Below, piece by piece: positions 1-8,375 of a DNA stretch of 54,725 nucleotides. How positions within the stretch are numbered: the stretch's first letter is position 1; the number at the start of each line of letters is the position of its first letter. A program made the position numbers and the translations under genes. The DNA comes from a virus. Under the pieces are notes generated by a model, which worked only from the letters and a program-made list of their open reading frames with translations, was not told the origin of the DNA and did not search any database. The stretch is from the IMG/VR virus record IMGVR_UViG_3300027728_000016, positions 1 through 54,725 of that record. One strand, given 5' to 3'.

Positions 1-498
1 CCCGCGATATGCCTGCCTACCCTGTCCGATCGCACCCCATTGGGCTGTGATTTTGCCGATTCGTTCTTTGATTTCTTTAAACAAAGTATTAATACTAGCG
101 TCGGAATCTCTTGTTATGCCCTCTTTACTAGACAACATGGCTTCCCATTTAGAACCATTCCACTTAACTGCACCCATGCCGTCTTGGCCTTGAATGATTA
201 CATAGTTGGGTGATCGACTTTTGATATCTGCCCAGGTTACTTTTTCTAGTTTTTCCCATCTAACATCATGCGGCATAGCAAATTCTTTGTGTACCTTCTG
301 GACGAGTGCATCAGCATATGGACCGCGACGAATGCCGGAAAGGTCAGGGATAGTTGAATCTTCGTCAAGAATTTCTCTAAGAAGATGGGTTATTGTGTAA
401 TGAAGTGCTTCACGAGCAGGATCTTTATCAGCGACCTTTCTAGTCACCGCTGGCTTGAGGATTTTGATGTTTTCTTTGAATATTTCTGTGCTTCTCAT
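1..498 (-). CDS. Unrecognised phage protein, C-terminus beyond window edge
   Basis: Open minus-strand frame from an ATG at 498-496 to the window edge, at least 166 residues with no stop. It starts MRSTEIFKENIKIL and later reads NYVIIQGQDGMGAVKWNG. I do not recognise the family and see no signal peptide or membrane segment. The mix of charged helix and a glycine/tryptophan-containing segment suggests a soluble globular protein. It starts 2 nt after the stop of the Dps-like gene, so the two are probably co-transcribed. The forward-strand frames here are shadows. Confidence 0.6.
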   Translation of the reverse strand, partial: MRSTEIFKENIKILKPAVTRKVADKDPAREALHYTITHLLREILDEDSTIPDLSGIRRGPYADALVQKVHKEFAMPHDVRWEKLEKVTWADIKSRSPNYVIIQGQDGMGAVKWNGSKWEAMLSSKEGITRDSDASINTLFKEIKERIGKITAQWGAIGQGRQAYRG

Positions 499-500
499 TG

Positions 501-941
501 TTATGCCCTTGCCGTCTTTAGGATGCTTCTAAGCATCCATACTTTTTTAGAATATAAGTCTTGTAAATCCGCCATGTAGTTAGCTATCCCTTGCTCTCGG
601 GTTTCAGTAGCAACGTCAAATATAGTTTTCACTAATTCAACCATATCAGATGAATCACTCAACAATTCTTCAAACATCAAAGCCGCTCGCGGTATTTTAT
701 GTTGTTCCCGTACTATACTAAGTTCCAATAGGCGAGACAGGTTACCTGGAGTATAGGAATCTAGTGAGCGTATATGCTCACCCACCGTGTCGATTGATTC
801 ATATACCTCTGAATAGAATGAGCCTAGAAACTCATGGTATTGTGGGAAATCACTACCTTCAACATTGAAATGGAAACCGTGTATCTTAGTGTACAAGACA
901 AACGTGCTTCCTAACAATGTTTTTAAGTCATCTACTAACAT
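501..941 (-). CDS. dps: Dps/ferritin-like DNA-protection protein
   Basis: 146 residues, slightly short of bacterial Dps. Dps proteins form dodecamers that oxidise and store iron and shield DNA. The ferroxidase spacing is visible: H24, H36 (+12), D51 (+15 from H36) and E55 match H51, H63, D78 and E82 of E. coli Dps. The position equivalent to E. coli D67 (H36+4) is Gly40, so iron oxidation may be altered. The rest is four-helix-bundle-like. The ATG follows AAGGA, and a late-type promoter lies at 960-967. It is the first gene of a minus-strand unit running to the window edge. A role in protecting phage or host DNA from oxidation is inference. Confidence 0.8.
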   Translation of the reverse strand: MLVDDLKTLLGSTFVLYTKIHGFHFNVEGSDFPQYHEFLGSFYSEVYESIDTVGEHIRSLDSYTPGNLSRLLELSIVREQHKIPRAALMFEELLSDSSDMVELVKTIFDVATETREQGIANYMADLQDLYSKKVWMLRSILKTARA

Positions 942-959
942 TACTTTATCCTTATGTAG

Positions 960-967
960 TATTTATC
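960..967 (-). promoter_or_regulatory. T4-type late promoter (GATAAATA) for dps
   Basis: Minus-strand GATAAATAC, close to the T4 late consensus TATAAATA. It ends 18 nt before the dps ATG with AAGGA between them. It is divergent from the promoter at 975-982, seven bases away. Confidence 0.65.
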
Positions 968-974
968 ATTATGG

Positions 975-982
975 CATAAATA
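975..982 (+). promoter_or_regulatory. T4-type late promoter (CATAAATA) for HNH endonuclease
   Basis: Plus-strand CATAAATA. If the final A is at -6, as in T4 late promoters, transcription starts at G988, the first base of the leader hairpin described next. Confidence 0.6.
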
Positions 983-984
983 TA

Positions 985-1044
985 GATGTAGTTCGCGGAT
1001 CTAGGCAATCCCAACTACTCTAATGCTATAGAGGAGCATCAGCT
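985..1044 (+). promoter_or_regulatory. Structured 5' leader of HNH endonuclease mRNA (copy 1)
   Basis: GTAGTT 988-993 pairs with AACTAC 1013-1018. Inside it GGAT 997-1000 pairs with ATCC 1008-1011, closing a 7-nt loop. A second small hairpin pairs TCTA 1019-1022 with TAGA 1029-1032, followed at once by the Shine-Dalgarno GAGGAG. The same architecture precedes the GIY-YIG gene at 42866, where the inner stem is GGGA/TCCC instead (compensatory change). The predicted late transcript starts on the first paired base. Function unknown; a 5'-end stabiliser or translational control element is inferred. Confidence 0.6.
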
Positions 1045-1650
1045 ATGTGTATTTATTGTGGTACTCAGTACCATCGCTTAATTTATGAGAATCATTTTGG
1101 ACCTATTCCTTTTGATGAAGAGGATAGAAGTTACGAAATACACCACATTGACGGTAACCATAATAATAACTCGCTTGAAAACTTACAATGTGTCTCTATT
1201 AAAGAGCATTATCAAATCCATTTGAATCAAGGTGATCTTAAAGCCTGCCTTATAATGTCTAAAAGAATGAGTTTGTCCCCGAAAGAGAAATCTAGGTTAG
1301 CTAAGATATCAAACGCCGGGCCACGCAATCCCTCATTCGGTACTATATGGATAACAGACGGGGCAACTAATAAGAAGATACAACAAGATGATTCTATACC
1401 GATTGGTTGGATCAAAGGCCGGTCCTTTAACACCGACTTTGCTGACAAATTTACTAAAAGAAGTAAGGTGGGTAAAAATAATCCCAGATATAACCACACA
1501 CAGTATCATTTTAGAAATACAGGAACAGGTGAAGAAGTCACCCTTACCCCCGGTGAATTTTCACTTGCGTACGGAATCAACATTAAGAAAGTGCGCTGTC
1601 TGTTTCGCAAAAAGTTAGATTCAATTAAAGATTGGATTATTATTTTCTAA
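1045..1650 (+). CDS. HNH homing endonuclease
   Basis: 201 residues on the plus strand, against its neighbours. Residues 31-59 hold the HNH core: EIHHIDGNHNNNSLENL followed by H55 and H59. An N-terminal CxxC (C2, C5) may help bind zinc. Residues 105-130 contain the WITDG...IPxGWxxGR module often seen C-terminal to phage HNH domains. The last 50 residues look like a helix-turn-helix DNA-binding unit. The ATG follows GAGGAG. Such enzymes cut intron- or gene-less alleles and spread by repair. It lies between dps and the small gene at 1793, with no sign of an interrupted gene, so it is probably a free-standing endonuclease. Confidence 0.85.
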   Translation: MCIYCGTQYHRLIYENHFGPIPFDEEDRSYEIHHIDGNHNNNSLENLQCVSIKEHYQIHLNQGDLKACLIMSKRMSLSPKEKSRLAKISNAGPRNPSFGTIWITDGATNKKIQQDDSIPIGWIKGRSFNTDFADKFTKRSKVGKNNPRYNHTQYHFRNTGTGEEVTLTPGEFSLAYGINIKKVRCLFRKKLDSIKDWIIIF

Positions 1651-1652
1651 TA

Positions 1653-1793
1653 TTACTTTTGGTTTAGAAGATCGCTAGCTTTTGTTTTCCAAACATCAGG
1701 GAATATGCCATGCACTATTAAAACAATCGCAATTTTCCATGCATGACATAGATGCTCAAAATATCCCTTGTTTACTTCTTTTAAGTGTGACAT
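1653..1793 (-). CDS. Small conserved membrane-type phage protein, 46 aa
   Basis: ATG at 1793-1791, TAA at 1655-1653. It reads MSHLKEVNKGYFEHLCHAWK, then a hydrophobic stretch IAIVLIVHGIFPDVW, and ends KTKASDLLNQK. The YFEH..AWK..VHG.FP..W.TKASD pattern is one I associate with short proteins of T4-like marine phages; no function is known to me. The hydrophobic centre could be one membrane segment. It starts 2 nt after the stop of the large multidomain gene and ends 3 nt from the convergent HNH gene. Confidence 0.6.
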   Translation of the reverse strand: MSHLKEVNKGYFEHLCHAWKIAIVLIVHGIFPDVWKTKASDLLNQK

Positions 1794-1795
1794 TA

Positions 1796-4700
1796 TTATT
1801 TCTTAAATGTCTTCAGTTGCAACATGTAGTGCTTGCCAGTCGCTCCCCTTTTCCAGGAATCAACAAGCTCATATTCAGGCAGTCCTCTGTCTAATCGGGC
1901 AATGAATGCGTCATATAACTTAACTCTACTAGGTTCTTCAGCGAAAAAATGTATTTCTATAGGTTCATGCATGATGGTATACTTTTTGACAATATCGATG
2001 ACGGTGGCAAAGACTCTACGCGCATCACCTGTATTTTCGATTCCGGTTTTAGGTTTTCCATTTTTATCATCGATACGAAATGATACCTCAATAGGCTCGC
2101 CGTCGGCGGTCAGTGCGGCCTGTGTGTTAGTCATACCCAATAGCCTTATAATAGTCTCATATTCAATATTATTAGCAGTCACGAAAGTAGCTATGTAATT
2201 ATTTCCAATTTGGTAAAAATCATATTTGTATGGTTTAGAGTCTAGTGATTCATTTGTCATCGCAGTGAGGTGTTCGGGCCCTTTACTCTTGAGACGACCA
2301 TGCTTTTGTTGATGTGTTCCTGATAACAGTAGATCGGTACTTTCTTCTACTGAGTTACTGCCAACCGACATATTAGCAACATCACTTGCTTTGATGTGAA
2401 CCAATCTTAATGTACCCGTTGCTCTTGCTTCCCAGTAACCAGTATTATGAATATGCATCATCATGTAGTATAGATACGTAGGATCTAGTACATCAGTAGC
2501 AGTGACTTTGATTCCGATATTGTCTGGTGAAAAGGTTTTAGTTGGTGTGCCAACTGTAGATTCACTACCATTGCGTTGTAGCCAAAAGTCAGCATCAGGG
2601 AAATTAGTCTTTACCGTGCATAGGTCCTTGAGTCTTGCTGATGTTGCTTCGATTAGCTCTTCCTCACCTATATCGATGTACTTGATAGGTCTTTTAGTTA
2701 GTGCGGCTGCGATAGCACGATGATTGCCATCAACAATATAACCGTTGTCTAGTACAATAATTCTATTTGAAAGATTTGGATCGTTGATGTATTCATCAAC
2801 AATCTCGTGTTGTTCTTCGCTCAATCTTCCAAACAAGTCTTCAATAAACTCTACTCCATACTGCTCGCACAAAAACAAGTCTAGCTTTCTAGGGCCTATT
2901 GTTCCTACTTCAAATGGGGTGTCCCAGATACCCGTGCCGTAATCCCAGATTCTCTCGTCGTTATCTGGCTTGTTATTCTTGTAAATTTGATTTAAGGTGA
3001 TAGTCTGGTCACTCGTATCTTCATTAGTCATCGCAATGATTCTACGAGGACCCTTGCTTTTGAACATGCCGTATTCTTCTTCATACGTAGTAGGGCCGCC
3101 GACCATTTGTCCTCCATTTGACCCTGCACTTCCTCCGCCTTGGCCGGTGCTTGCAGTCTCAGATAAAGCATTTCCTGCTCTACCGATTTTCATAAAACGA
3201 GTATAATCTGTTTCAGGATCAGCTAGTTCTTTTTCACCAGTATAATAAGTTTTTTCTAGGGGAAACAGTTCATCAAATTCTTGTAAGTCGTCGGTACTAA
3301 TCAATACATCATCTACGTTGTTTCTTGCTTGAAATGCACAGAGCATACCCTTAGGTATTTTAGTGAGAAATACCGGGCCTGTCTCATTGCAACTTGTATT
3401 GATTATTATTCCGGGCTTCTTAAATACTACATCTTCCGCCTTTTGATGCAGTAAAATTAACTTGCCGTCATCATTTAACGTATCAAGTAATTCTTTGCTA
3501 CGTGCCAATGATTCTTCGTCTGGTTCAACTAAGACAAGCTTATCAAACTGTACGCCGGCTTGTTGTAAGAATATCCCAATATTACCGTACCAGCTACCCA
3601 ATGCATATATAGTACCTGCATTCTTACCCTTAAGACCTTTTGCTAACATCTTGCATAACCAAGTCTTACTCTCAACTAAGTCTGGGGTAAAGCTACCCTC
3701 TATTGTGTCGGGGCTTGCTTCAACCACAGTGTTTTCTGTTATTGATCGATAAGGATGATGGACTATCCAACGACGTTCCCCATCACCATTTACCGACTTT
3801 GTTACCAGTAACTGACGCACCCATCTACCTAGCCATACCAAGGCGATGTAGCTGAGCGCGCTGGGCGCCGCTTTTTGTATCTGGGTACCCACTAATAGTG
3901 GTATCTGCTCCATGGTAATAGAGTACGGCGAGGGCGGCTCGTCATCCTCAGAATCAAAAAACGTTCCATCGACTAACTTAGTAAGTTTATATTTCGACAA
4001 TAATGCAGAAGGGTATTGGTCTAGCACAGATTTTACGTTGAGAGGGAAAATTTTAGCTTTTTCATTATTATCTAAATCGTTTGCACCTGCTGCTATCATT
4101 TCGTCAGCACGAGCTAGTGTAAGCTCGCGTATTTGCTGTACAACATCGGCTATCGTCTCAACATCTGCAAAATACAGAAGGTTTTTAATTTCAGGTTCAT
4201 GCTTCTTGAAGAATGGAATCAATTTCGGAAAACGTTTATTTAAAAGTACAGGAAGAGGTACTTCAGAATCATCTTCGTCCATGAATTGATTTGTAGGGAA
4301 GTGCAATTGATACTTCTCCCCTTCATGTGTCGGTGTCTTTGGAATAAGAATATACATTTTACCTTGACGATTGTACTGATCAAAATAGTTCTGACCTCTA
4401 GTAGCAGCAGTACACCAGCGAGTTCCGCGGCCATAACGACATGCGGCTGCGGTGTCTTCCGGGACTATCACAGTTACGGTATCGTCTTCGTATACTTTCG
4501 ATGCTTTACCTTTTTCTTCTTCTTTTTTGATATTTTTTTCGATGTCATCAAACTCATAATTGTCAAACATCATGTTTTCAAATTCGTGATATGTTTTAAA
4601 ACGATTGATGTCACTATGTTCTGGCTTGATCATTCTACGTTTCTTGCCAAGATCATAGATTCCCAACACACCTTGACGATTGATATCCTCAAGATTGAAA

Positions 4701-4969
4701 TTACCATTGGCATACATTCGTGCTAACCACGGGGTATAAACTTTATTTGGAGTAGGATCGGAATTTTCAATCGTGCCGAGAATAGTATTGGTCCAAGATC
4801 GCAGTTGATCAATTCCCCATCGGGCAATCCCTCCCCGTAATTTTTGGTGAATTGATATAAGGTTCATTGGAGGTCGGATATCTTTTGCGAGAGCTTGGAG
4901 AATTTTATCCCCGACCATCTCAGCAGTTTTAGCTCTGCTATATTCTATTAAGAATTCACGAAATCTCAT
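1796..4969 (-). CDS. Large multidomain protein: WCTA domain, methyltransferase-like fold, ParB-like domain
   Basis: 1057 residues from the ATG at 4969, which overlaps the upstream TGA; the frame stays open upstream but MRFREFLIEY mirrors the next gene's MRAREFLLEY. Order: a likely capsid-targeting peptide (L-I-E at 7-9); a domain shared with the upstream gene around YGRGTRWCTAATRGQNYF (179-196); a Rossmann-like methyltransferase segment with LGSWYGNIG (457-465) and acidic LVEPD (479-483); a Gly-rich linker; a ParB/sulfiredoxin-like motif VLDNGYIVDGNHR (739-751); and a C-terminal domain ending near EEPSRVKLYDAF. The phrase KSKGP....AMTNE occurs twice as a linker repeat. No enzyme activity can be assigned; I infer a virion-packaged modular effector. 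Confidence 0.7.
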   Translation of the reverse strand: MRFREFLIEYSRAKTAEMVGDKILQALAKDIRPPMNLISIHQKLRGGIARWGIDQLRSWTNTILGTIENSDPTPNKVYTPWLARMYANGNFNLEDINRQGVLGIYDLGKKRRMIKPEHSDINRFKTYHEFENMMFDNYEFDDIEKNIKKEEEKGKASKVYEDDTVTVIVPEDTAAACRYGRGTRWCTAATRGQNYFDQYNRQGKMYILIPKTPTHEGEKYQLHFPTNQFMDEDDSEVPLPVLLNKRFPKLIPFFKKHEPEIKNLLYFADVETIADVVQQIRELTLARADEMIAAGANDLDNNEKAKIFPLNVKSVLDQYPSALLSKYKLTKLVDGTFFDSEDDEPPSPYSITMEQIPLLVGTQIQKAAPSALSYIALVWLGRWVRQLLVTKSVNGDGERRWIVHHPYRSITENTVVEASPDTIEGSFTPDLVESKTWLCKMLAKGLKGKNAGTIYALGSWYGNIGIFLQQAGVQFDKLVLVEPDEESLARSKELLDTLNDDGKLILLHQKAEDVVFKKPGIIINTSCNETGPVFLTKIPKGMLCAFQARNNVDDVLISTDDLQEFDELFPLEKTYYTGEKELADPETDYTRFMKIGRAGNALSETASTGQGGGSAGSNGGQMVGGPTTYEEEYGMFKSKGPRRIIAMTNEDTSDQTITLNQIYKNNKPDNDERIWDYGTGIWDTPFEVGTIGPRKLDLFLCEQYGVEFIEDLFGRLSEEQHEIVDEYINDPNLSNRIIVLDNGYIVDGNHRAIAAALTKRPIKYIDIGEEELIEATSARLKDLCTVKTNFPDADFWLQRNGSESTVGTPTKTFSPDNIGIKVTATDVLDPTYLYYMMMHIHNTGYWEARATGTLRLVHIKASDVANMSVGSNSVEESTDLLLSGTHQQKHGRLKSKGPEHLTAMTNESLDSKPYKYDFYQIGNNYIATFVTANNIEYETIIRLLGMTNTQAALTADGEPIEVSFRIDDKNGKPKTGIENTGDARRVFATVIDIVKKYTIMHEPIEIHFFAEEPSRVKLYDAFIARLDRGLPEYELVDSWKRGATGKHYMLQLKTFKK

Positions 4970-6273
4970 CTTGGTTTTGGTACCGACACCGACGCAGCCG
5001 TCCAAGTACTACCGTCTCTTTTCATGAAGATGTTTCTATTAACAAAGTCCGCCAGGGCCAAGCTGGCGGCTGAGGTTCCGGGCCGCCTTTCCTTCTCTAT
5101 GTTTGCAGCAATGACATAAGTTAGGTCAGCAATAGAAGGCAACTGATGAAAATCTTCAGGATCTACCAAACTGTGCAATTGACTCTTTAAATATTCTGCT
5201 GAGGGACGAGTTGCTTGTTGCATGTCAATGCTAAATCTGCGAGCCTCGTCACTCCACCTTATATAATCGTCGCCGGCGTTATGAACTTTATCCCAGTCAA
5301 TCTCACCGTCATCGTCACCATATTCTTTTTGCATTGCTTGGTAGTAATAATCGTCATTCTGTTCCCAGTCAGATATTATTTCCCACATATGATCTTGGGC
5401 AATATCTGCAATCTGATCAATATACTTTTGTAACACTTCATCAGGCATGAATAACATACTATTTTTAAGCTCGGGTTCATTCTCATAAAAGAATTCAAGT
5501 AATTCTGGAAATCTTTTAGTCAATAAATTAACTACATCTACGTCGCTGTCTTTCTCGTCCATGAATTGAGCCGAAGGAAAATGAAGTTGGTATTTCTCTT
5601 TAGCATACTTTGGATTCTTTGGAATAAGAATATACAGTTTACCCTGACGATTGTAATGATTAAAGTAGTTCTCTCCTTTAGTAGCAGCAGTGCACCAGTG
5701 TGTCTCGGCGCCGTATCGGCAAGCAGCGGCTTCATCGTGCGGGACAACTACAAGAACATCACCGTTTTCAAATACTTTAGATGCTTGACCTTTTTCTTGT
5801 ACTTTTTTCTCAGTGTTATCTATGGCATCCAGATCATAGCCCACACGCATTGTTCCTTCAAAGTCTTCATAAGACTTGAAAACGTTGATATCATTGTGTT
5901 CCGGTCTGATCATACGTCTTCTTTTACCAAGATCATAGATTCCCAATATATTTCCCCGATTCAAGTCTTCTAAATTGACACCGCCGTTGACATACATTCT
6001 TGCTAACCAAGGTGTATATTGTTTATTTGTAGTAGGATCTTTTGTTTCGATGACGCTCAGCAAGTCTTCTAGAAATCTCGCTCTGACCGCAGGGTCTTTG
6101 ATGAGGAGGCCAGCCTTTTCTCGGTTAACTTCTCTAAAACTACTTCTCACCTGATCAAGCGGACCCACATTACCTCGATCAGCCATTACAGCTTTTTCAG
6201 CTTTCTCGCTTCCAGAGATTATCTGAGCAGTTTTCTTACGATCATACTCAAGTAGGAATTCACGGGCCCTCAT
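4966..6273 (-). CDS. WCTA-domain protein, paralogue of the downstream gene
   Basis: 435 residues. It starts MRAREFLLEYDRKKTAQ, with a possible cleavage after L-L-E (7-9). Residues 1-280 align end to end with the first 280 of the next gene, including the YTPWLARMY, GIYDLGKRRRMI and ACRYGAETHWCTAATKG motifs, so the two arose by tandem duplication. The C-terminal third is unique, acidic and helical and lacks the methyltransferase and ParB-like parts. Four-base ATGA overlap with the downstream gene shows translational coupling. Function unknown; the invariant Arg-Tyr-Gly...Trp-Cys-Thr-Ala core looks like a binding or catalytic site. Confidence 0.7.
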   Translation of the reverse strand: MRAREFLLEYDRKKTAQIISGSEKAEKAVMADRGNVGPLDQVRSSFREVNREKAGLLIKDPAVRARFLEDLLSVIETKDPTTNKQYTPWLARMYVNGGVNLEDLNRGNILGIYDLGKRRRMIRPEHNDINVFKSYEDFEGTMRVGYDLDAIDNTEKKVQEKGQASKVFENGDVLVVVPHDEAAACRYGAETHWCTAATKGENYFNHYNRQGKLYILIPKNPKYAKEKYQLHFPSAQFMDEKDSDVDVVNLLTKRFPELLEFFYENEPELKNSMLFMPDEVLQKYIDQIADIAQDHMWEIISDWEQNDDYYYQAMQKEYGDDDGEIDWDKVHNAGDDYIRWSDEARRFSIDMQQATRPSAEYLKSQLHSLVDPEDFHQLPSIADLTYVIAANIEKERRPGTSAASLALADFVNRNIFMKRDGSTWTAASVSVPKPR

Positions 6274-6278
6274 AACTG

Positions 6279-7856
6279 TTACTTAGTCAAGCCCTTCATG
6301 ATAGAACTCTCTTTTTTCATACGAGTGCCGGCACTCTTTGGTGTGAACTTACGATATGATTGTCCGGCGTTCCCGCCTTGCCCCATGCCACCTGCGAATG
6401 CAGTGTCTTCTTCTATCTCGCCGGCTGATTTGGGACGATACGTTCTTCTTCCACCCGGCTGAACTCCCACTGGACCTGATGTATCCGGCATCTCAGTTAG
6501 AACTTTCTTCCAGAAACGATTAACACTTTCGGGTAATGCCGGATGATTTTTGTCATACATTTTTTCAGTATCTTTTTCCATTCCTTGTTTCATTACTCGT
6601 AATACCGCTTTCTCATTTCCCTGCATCTGGCGAAGTGCCTGTAAAGTAAGAATTGGATCAAGTGGAATGGGTGAGTCAAATCGAATATATTTGTATAGCT
6701 TCGGTGCTACTCTTTTTAATGTTGCATAAGCGTCATCATGTTCCGGTGTGATGAATCCACCTGTTTGATTAGCAGTTGTCTGTGTATCACTTATTTCGCT
6801 GATTGTCCCGTTAAACTGACGATCTCTCGAACACCCATCCGTATTAATCTTTATAACCTGCTCTGTCGCGAGTTTTCTATTATAGTCTTCTTGTACGTGT
6901 GGTCTAACTCGATCATATACGGCATCAAACAGTTTATCGGGATCAACACCTGCGTTTTTTGCTTCGGCTTCAATTGCATCGAGAATCATAGAATTGCTAG
7001 GGTTTGGACCTATATAATCAACTATATATTGAACTAACTGGTCAAACGTCATACGGTTGTGCCATTTTTCTGAGGCTTCTCGCAGTTCTTTCTTGATCTT
7101 GTAGGTTTTGTTTGGATGCTTTTTCTTCATCAGGTTGACACTGTTTTCCGCATCTTTGGGATCAACATACTTGACAGTTGGCTTGCCATTGGCATAGATC
7201 ACTGAAACTAACTCACTTTCAGATAGCATGATGCCCTGCAATATGGCGCTTTCATTATTTTTGCTCTTATTTCCCCAGTTCTTTGCGCCCTTCTTGCGGC
7301 ACTGTACTAAAGCACCACTGGCATAAGCACTTGGCCATACTTTGTATCGTGCTTTAACTTTATGATAGCAAGCATCCTGCTTTTCATTAATCATTGATTC
7401 ATGCACAATAGGTCCACGACAGTTTGGGCATTCGTTGAATGGAATATCTTGATTCATCATGTCTTCGTTCTTTTTCTTTCCGGCACAATGTGCTTTTTGA
7501 CTAAAGCCTTTTGGATTAGAGCAATTGATACTATCTTTGTATGATTGACTCCACTTTTCGTTTAATTGAGTATCTTCGTTTGTCTTTTTCTTAGTAGCTA
7601 CATTTTTAGCCTGGCCTCGACGTTCTGGGTTTGGGTCTTCTCTGCGCTTCTTACTAGCAGCATACTTGCGACCCTTCTTACCTAAATTCTGTGCTTTCTT
7701 CTGCGGGAGGCACTTCGGCTTACCTTCACTATCACTGCCTCTTGCACAAGCTCCGCGAATCTTGCCATCAGGACCAAAACGAACCCACTTCTCTTTGAAC
7801 CACTTACGTAGATTCTCGTCAAGCTGTTCAATGTCACCGAATTCGTCACTAGTCAT
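6279..7856 (-). CDS. Basic Cys/Lys-rich repeat-domain protein (candidate packaged protein)
   Basis: 525 residues built from short cationic modules. GACARGSDSEGKPKCLPQ and a GKKGRK...RREDPNPER stretch (35-90), a KDSINCSNPKGFSQKAHCAG module (107-127), a CPNC pair and an ACYHKVKARYKVWPSAYASG module (162-181) are types I know from marine T4-like phages; the last resembles the DUF5872 type. The C-terminal half is helical and ends in two RPKSAG/TPKSAG repeats. The N-terminus is acidic, with L-D-E at residues 12-14, a possible prohead-protease site. DNA or RNA binding is suggested by charge only. It directly follows the Fe-S-like gene with no gap. Confidence 0.65.
   Translation of the reverse strand: MTSDEFGDIEQLDENLRKWFKEKWVRFGPDGKIRGACARGSDSEGKPKCLPQKKAQNLGKKGRKYAASKKRREDPNPERRGQAKNVATKKKTNEDTQLNEKWSQSYKDSINCSNPKGFSQKAHCAGKKKNEDMMNQDIPFNECPNCRGPIVHESMINEKQDACYHKVKARYKVWPSAYASGALVQCRKKGAKNWGNKSKNNESAILQGIMLSESELVSVIYANGKPTVKYVDPKDAENSVNLMKKKHPNKTYKIKKELREASEKWHNRMTFDQLVQYIVDYIGPNPSNSMILDAIEAEAKNAGVDPDKLFDAVYDRVRPHVQEDYNRKLATEQVIKINTDGCSRDRQFNGTISEISDTQTTANQTGGFITPEHDDAYATLKRVAPKLYKYIRFDSPIPLDPILTLQALRQMQGNEKAVLRVMKQGMEKDTEKMYDKNHPALPESVNRFWKKVLTEMPDTSGPVGVQPGGRRTYRPKSAGEIEEDTAFAGGMGQGGNAGQSYRKFTPKSAGTRMKKESSIMKGLTK
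7780..7804. repeat. 25-bp direct repeat, copy inside the basic protein gene
   Basis: The 25 bases starting cgaacccacttctctttg are identical to 8376-8400. Here they encode the WFKEKWVRF part of the basic repeat protein. Confidence 0.8.
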
Positions 7857-8285
7857 TTAGTCGGCCTTCTTATTCTTGTCTTTTTCAGTGATTGGGCCGC
7901 CGGTTACCCATGCTTTGCAACTACGACTACCTGCACACTTGAAGTGTAAGAAGTTGCAATATCCCAAATCACTTAAATTGATAGTAGCATTAGGATCAAT
8001 ATTATCTTCATCGCCTTTGATACCACTTGCTATACAGTCACGCATACTATCACTGACATCAAATGCTGCACAATTTCCGCACATCATTGACTTAGCTGTG
8101 GGTTCGTCTACTTTAAATACTTTACTCAAGTCTTTCCAGTAGGAGCCGGGCTTATTTGGATTAGCTGGCCCGTACAAGTATTCATCAATCGCAACTTGAC
8201 GATTCTTAAGATTTAAATCGATATCATGGGTGGCACGGGGGCAACCTTTCTCAACTGCTTCTAGTAGGTTGATTATGTCACGCAC
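7857..8285 (-). CDS. HiPIP-like small iron-sulphur protein (cysteine pattern)
   Basis: 142 residues. The start is GTG at 8285-8283, preceded by GGCAGGA. The first nine residues (MRDIINLLE) end in L-L-E, like a T4 capsid-targeting peptide. The C-terminal 75 residues carry CGNCAAF, a further Cys, then YCNFLHFKCAGSRSCKAW. The CxxC..F, CxxL.F and SCxxW spacing resembles high-potential iron-sulphur proteins (C-x2-C...C...GWC.xW). A zinc-binding fold is the alternative. If it does bind a 4Fe-4S cluster, it would be a redox protein made by the phage, perhaps carried in the virion. It abuts the next gene. Confidence 0.55.
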   Translation of the reverse strand: MRDIINLLEAVEKGCPRATHDIDLNLKNRQVAIDEYLYGPANPNKPGSYWKDLSKVFKVDEPTAKSMMCGNCAAFDVSDSMRDCIASGIKGDEDNIDPNATINLSDLGYCNFLHFKCAGSRSCKAWVTGGPITEKDKNKKAD

Positions 8286-8333
8286 TTATCCTGCCCCTCT
8301 GCTAACAATCATGCTTTTACGAATAGAACTCAT
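8286..8333 (-). CDS. Possible 15-residue leader or remnant peptide
   Basis: ATG at 8333-8331 after GGAAGG, reading MSSIRKSMIVSRGAG, with TAA adjoining the GTG start of the downstream gene. A good ribosome-binding site and tight coupling argue for translation. The small size and the duplicated fragment just upstream (8376-8400) argue for a degenerate remnant. Confidence 0.25.
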   Translation of the reverse strand: MSSIRKSMIVSRGAG

Positions 8334-8375
8334 GATTACCTTCCACTATTATTATTTGCCACTGCGGACTCACAC

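Noticed and set aside
985-1047. HEARO-type RNA or tRNA-like element
   Set aside because: The leader is about 60 nt with simple hairpins; it lacks the long HEARO core and any cloverleaf or anticodon arm.
4286-4726. 146-codon plus-strand frame opposite the WCTA protein (and a similar one at 5566-5973)
   Set aside because: Both are shadows of the paralogous coding region and share phase with it; no independent signals.
4970-5005. Twelve-residue extension of the large multidomain protein
   Set aside because: It overlaps the end of the upstream gene; the ATG at 4969 matches the paralogue's start and has the ATGA coupling.
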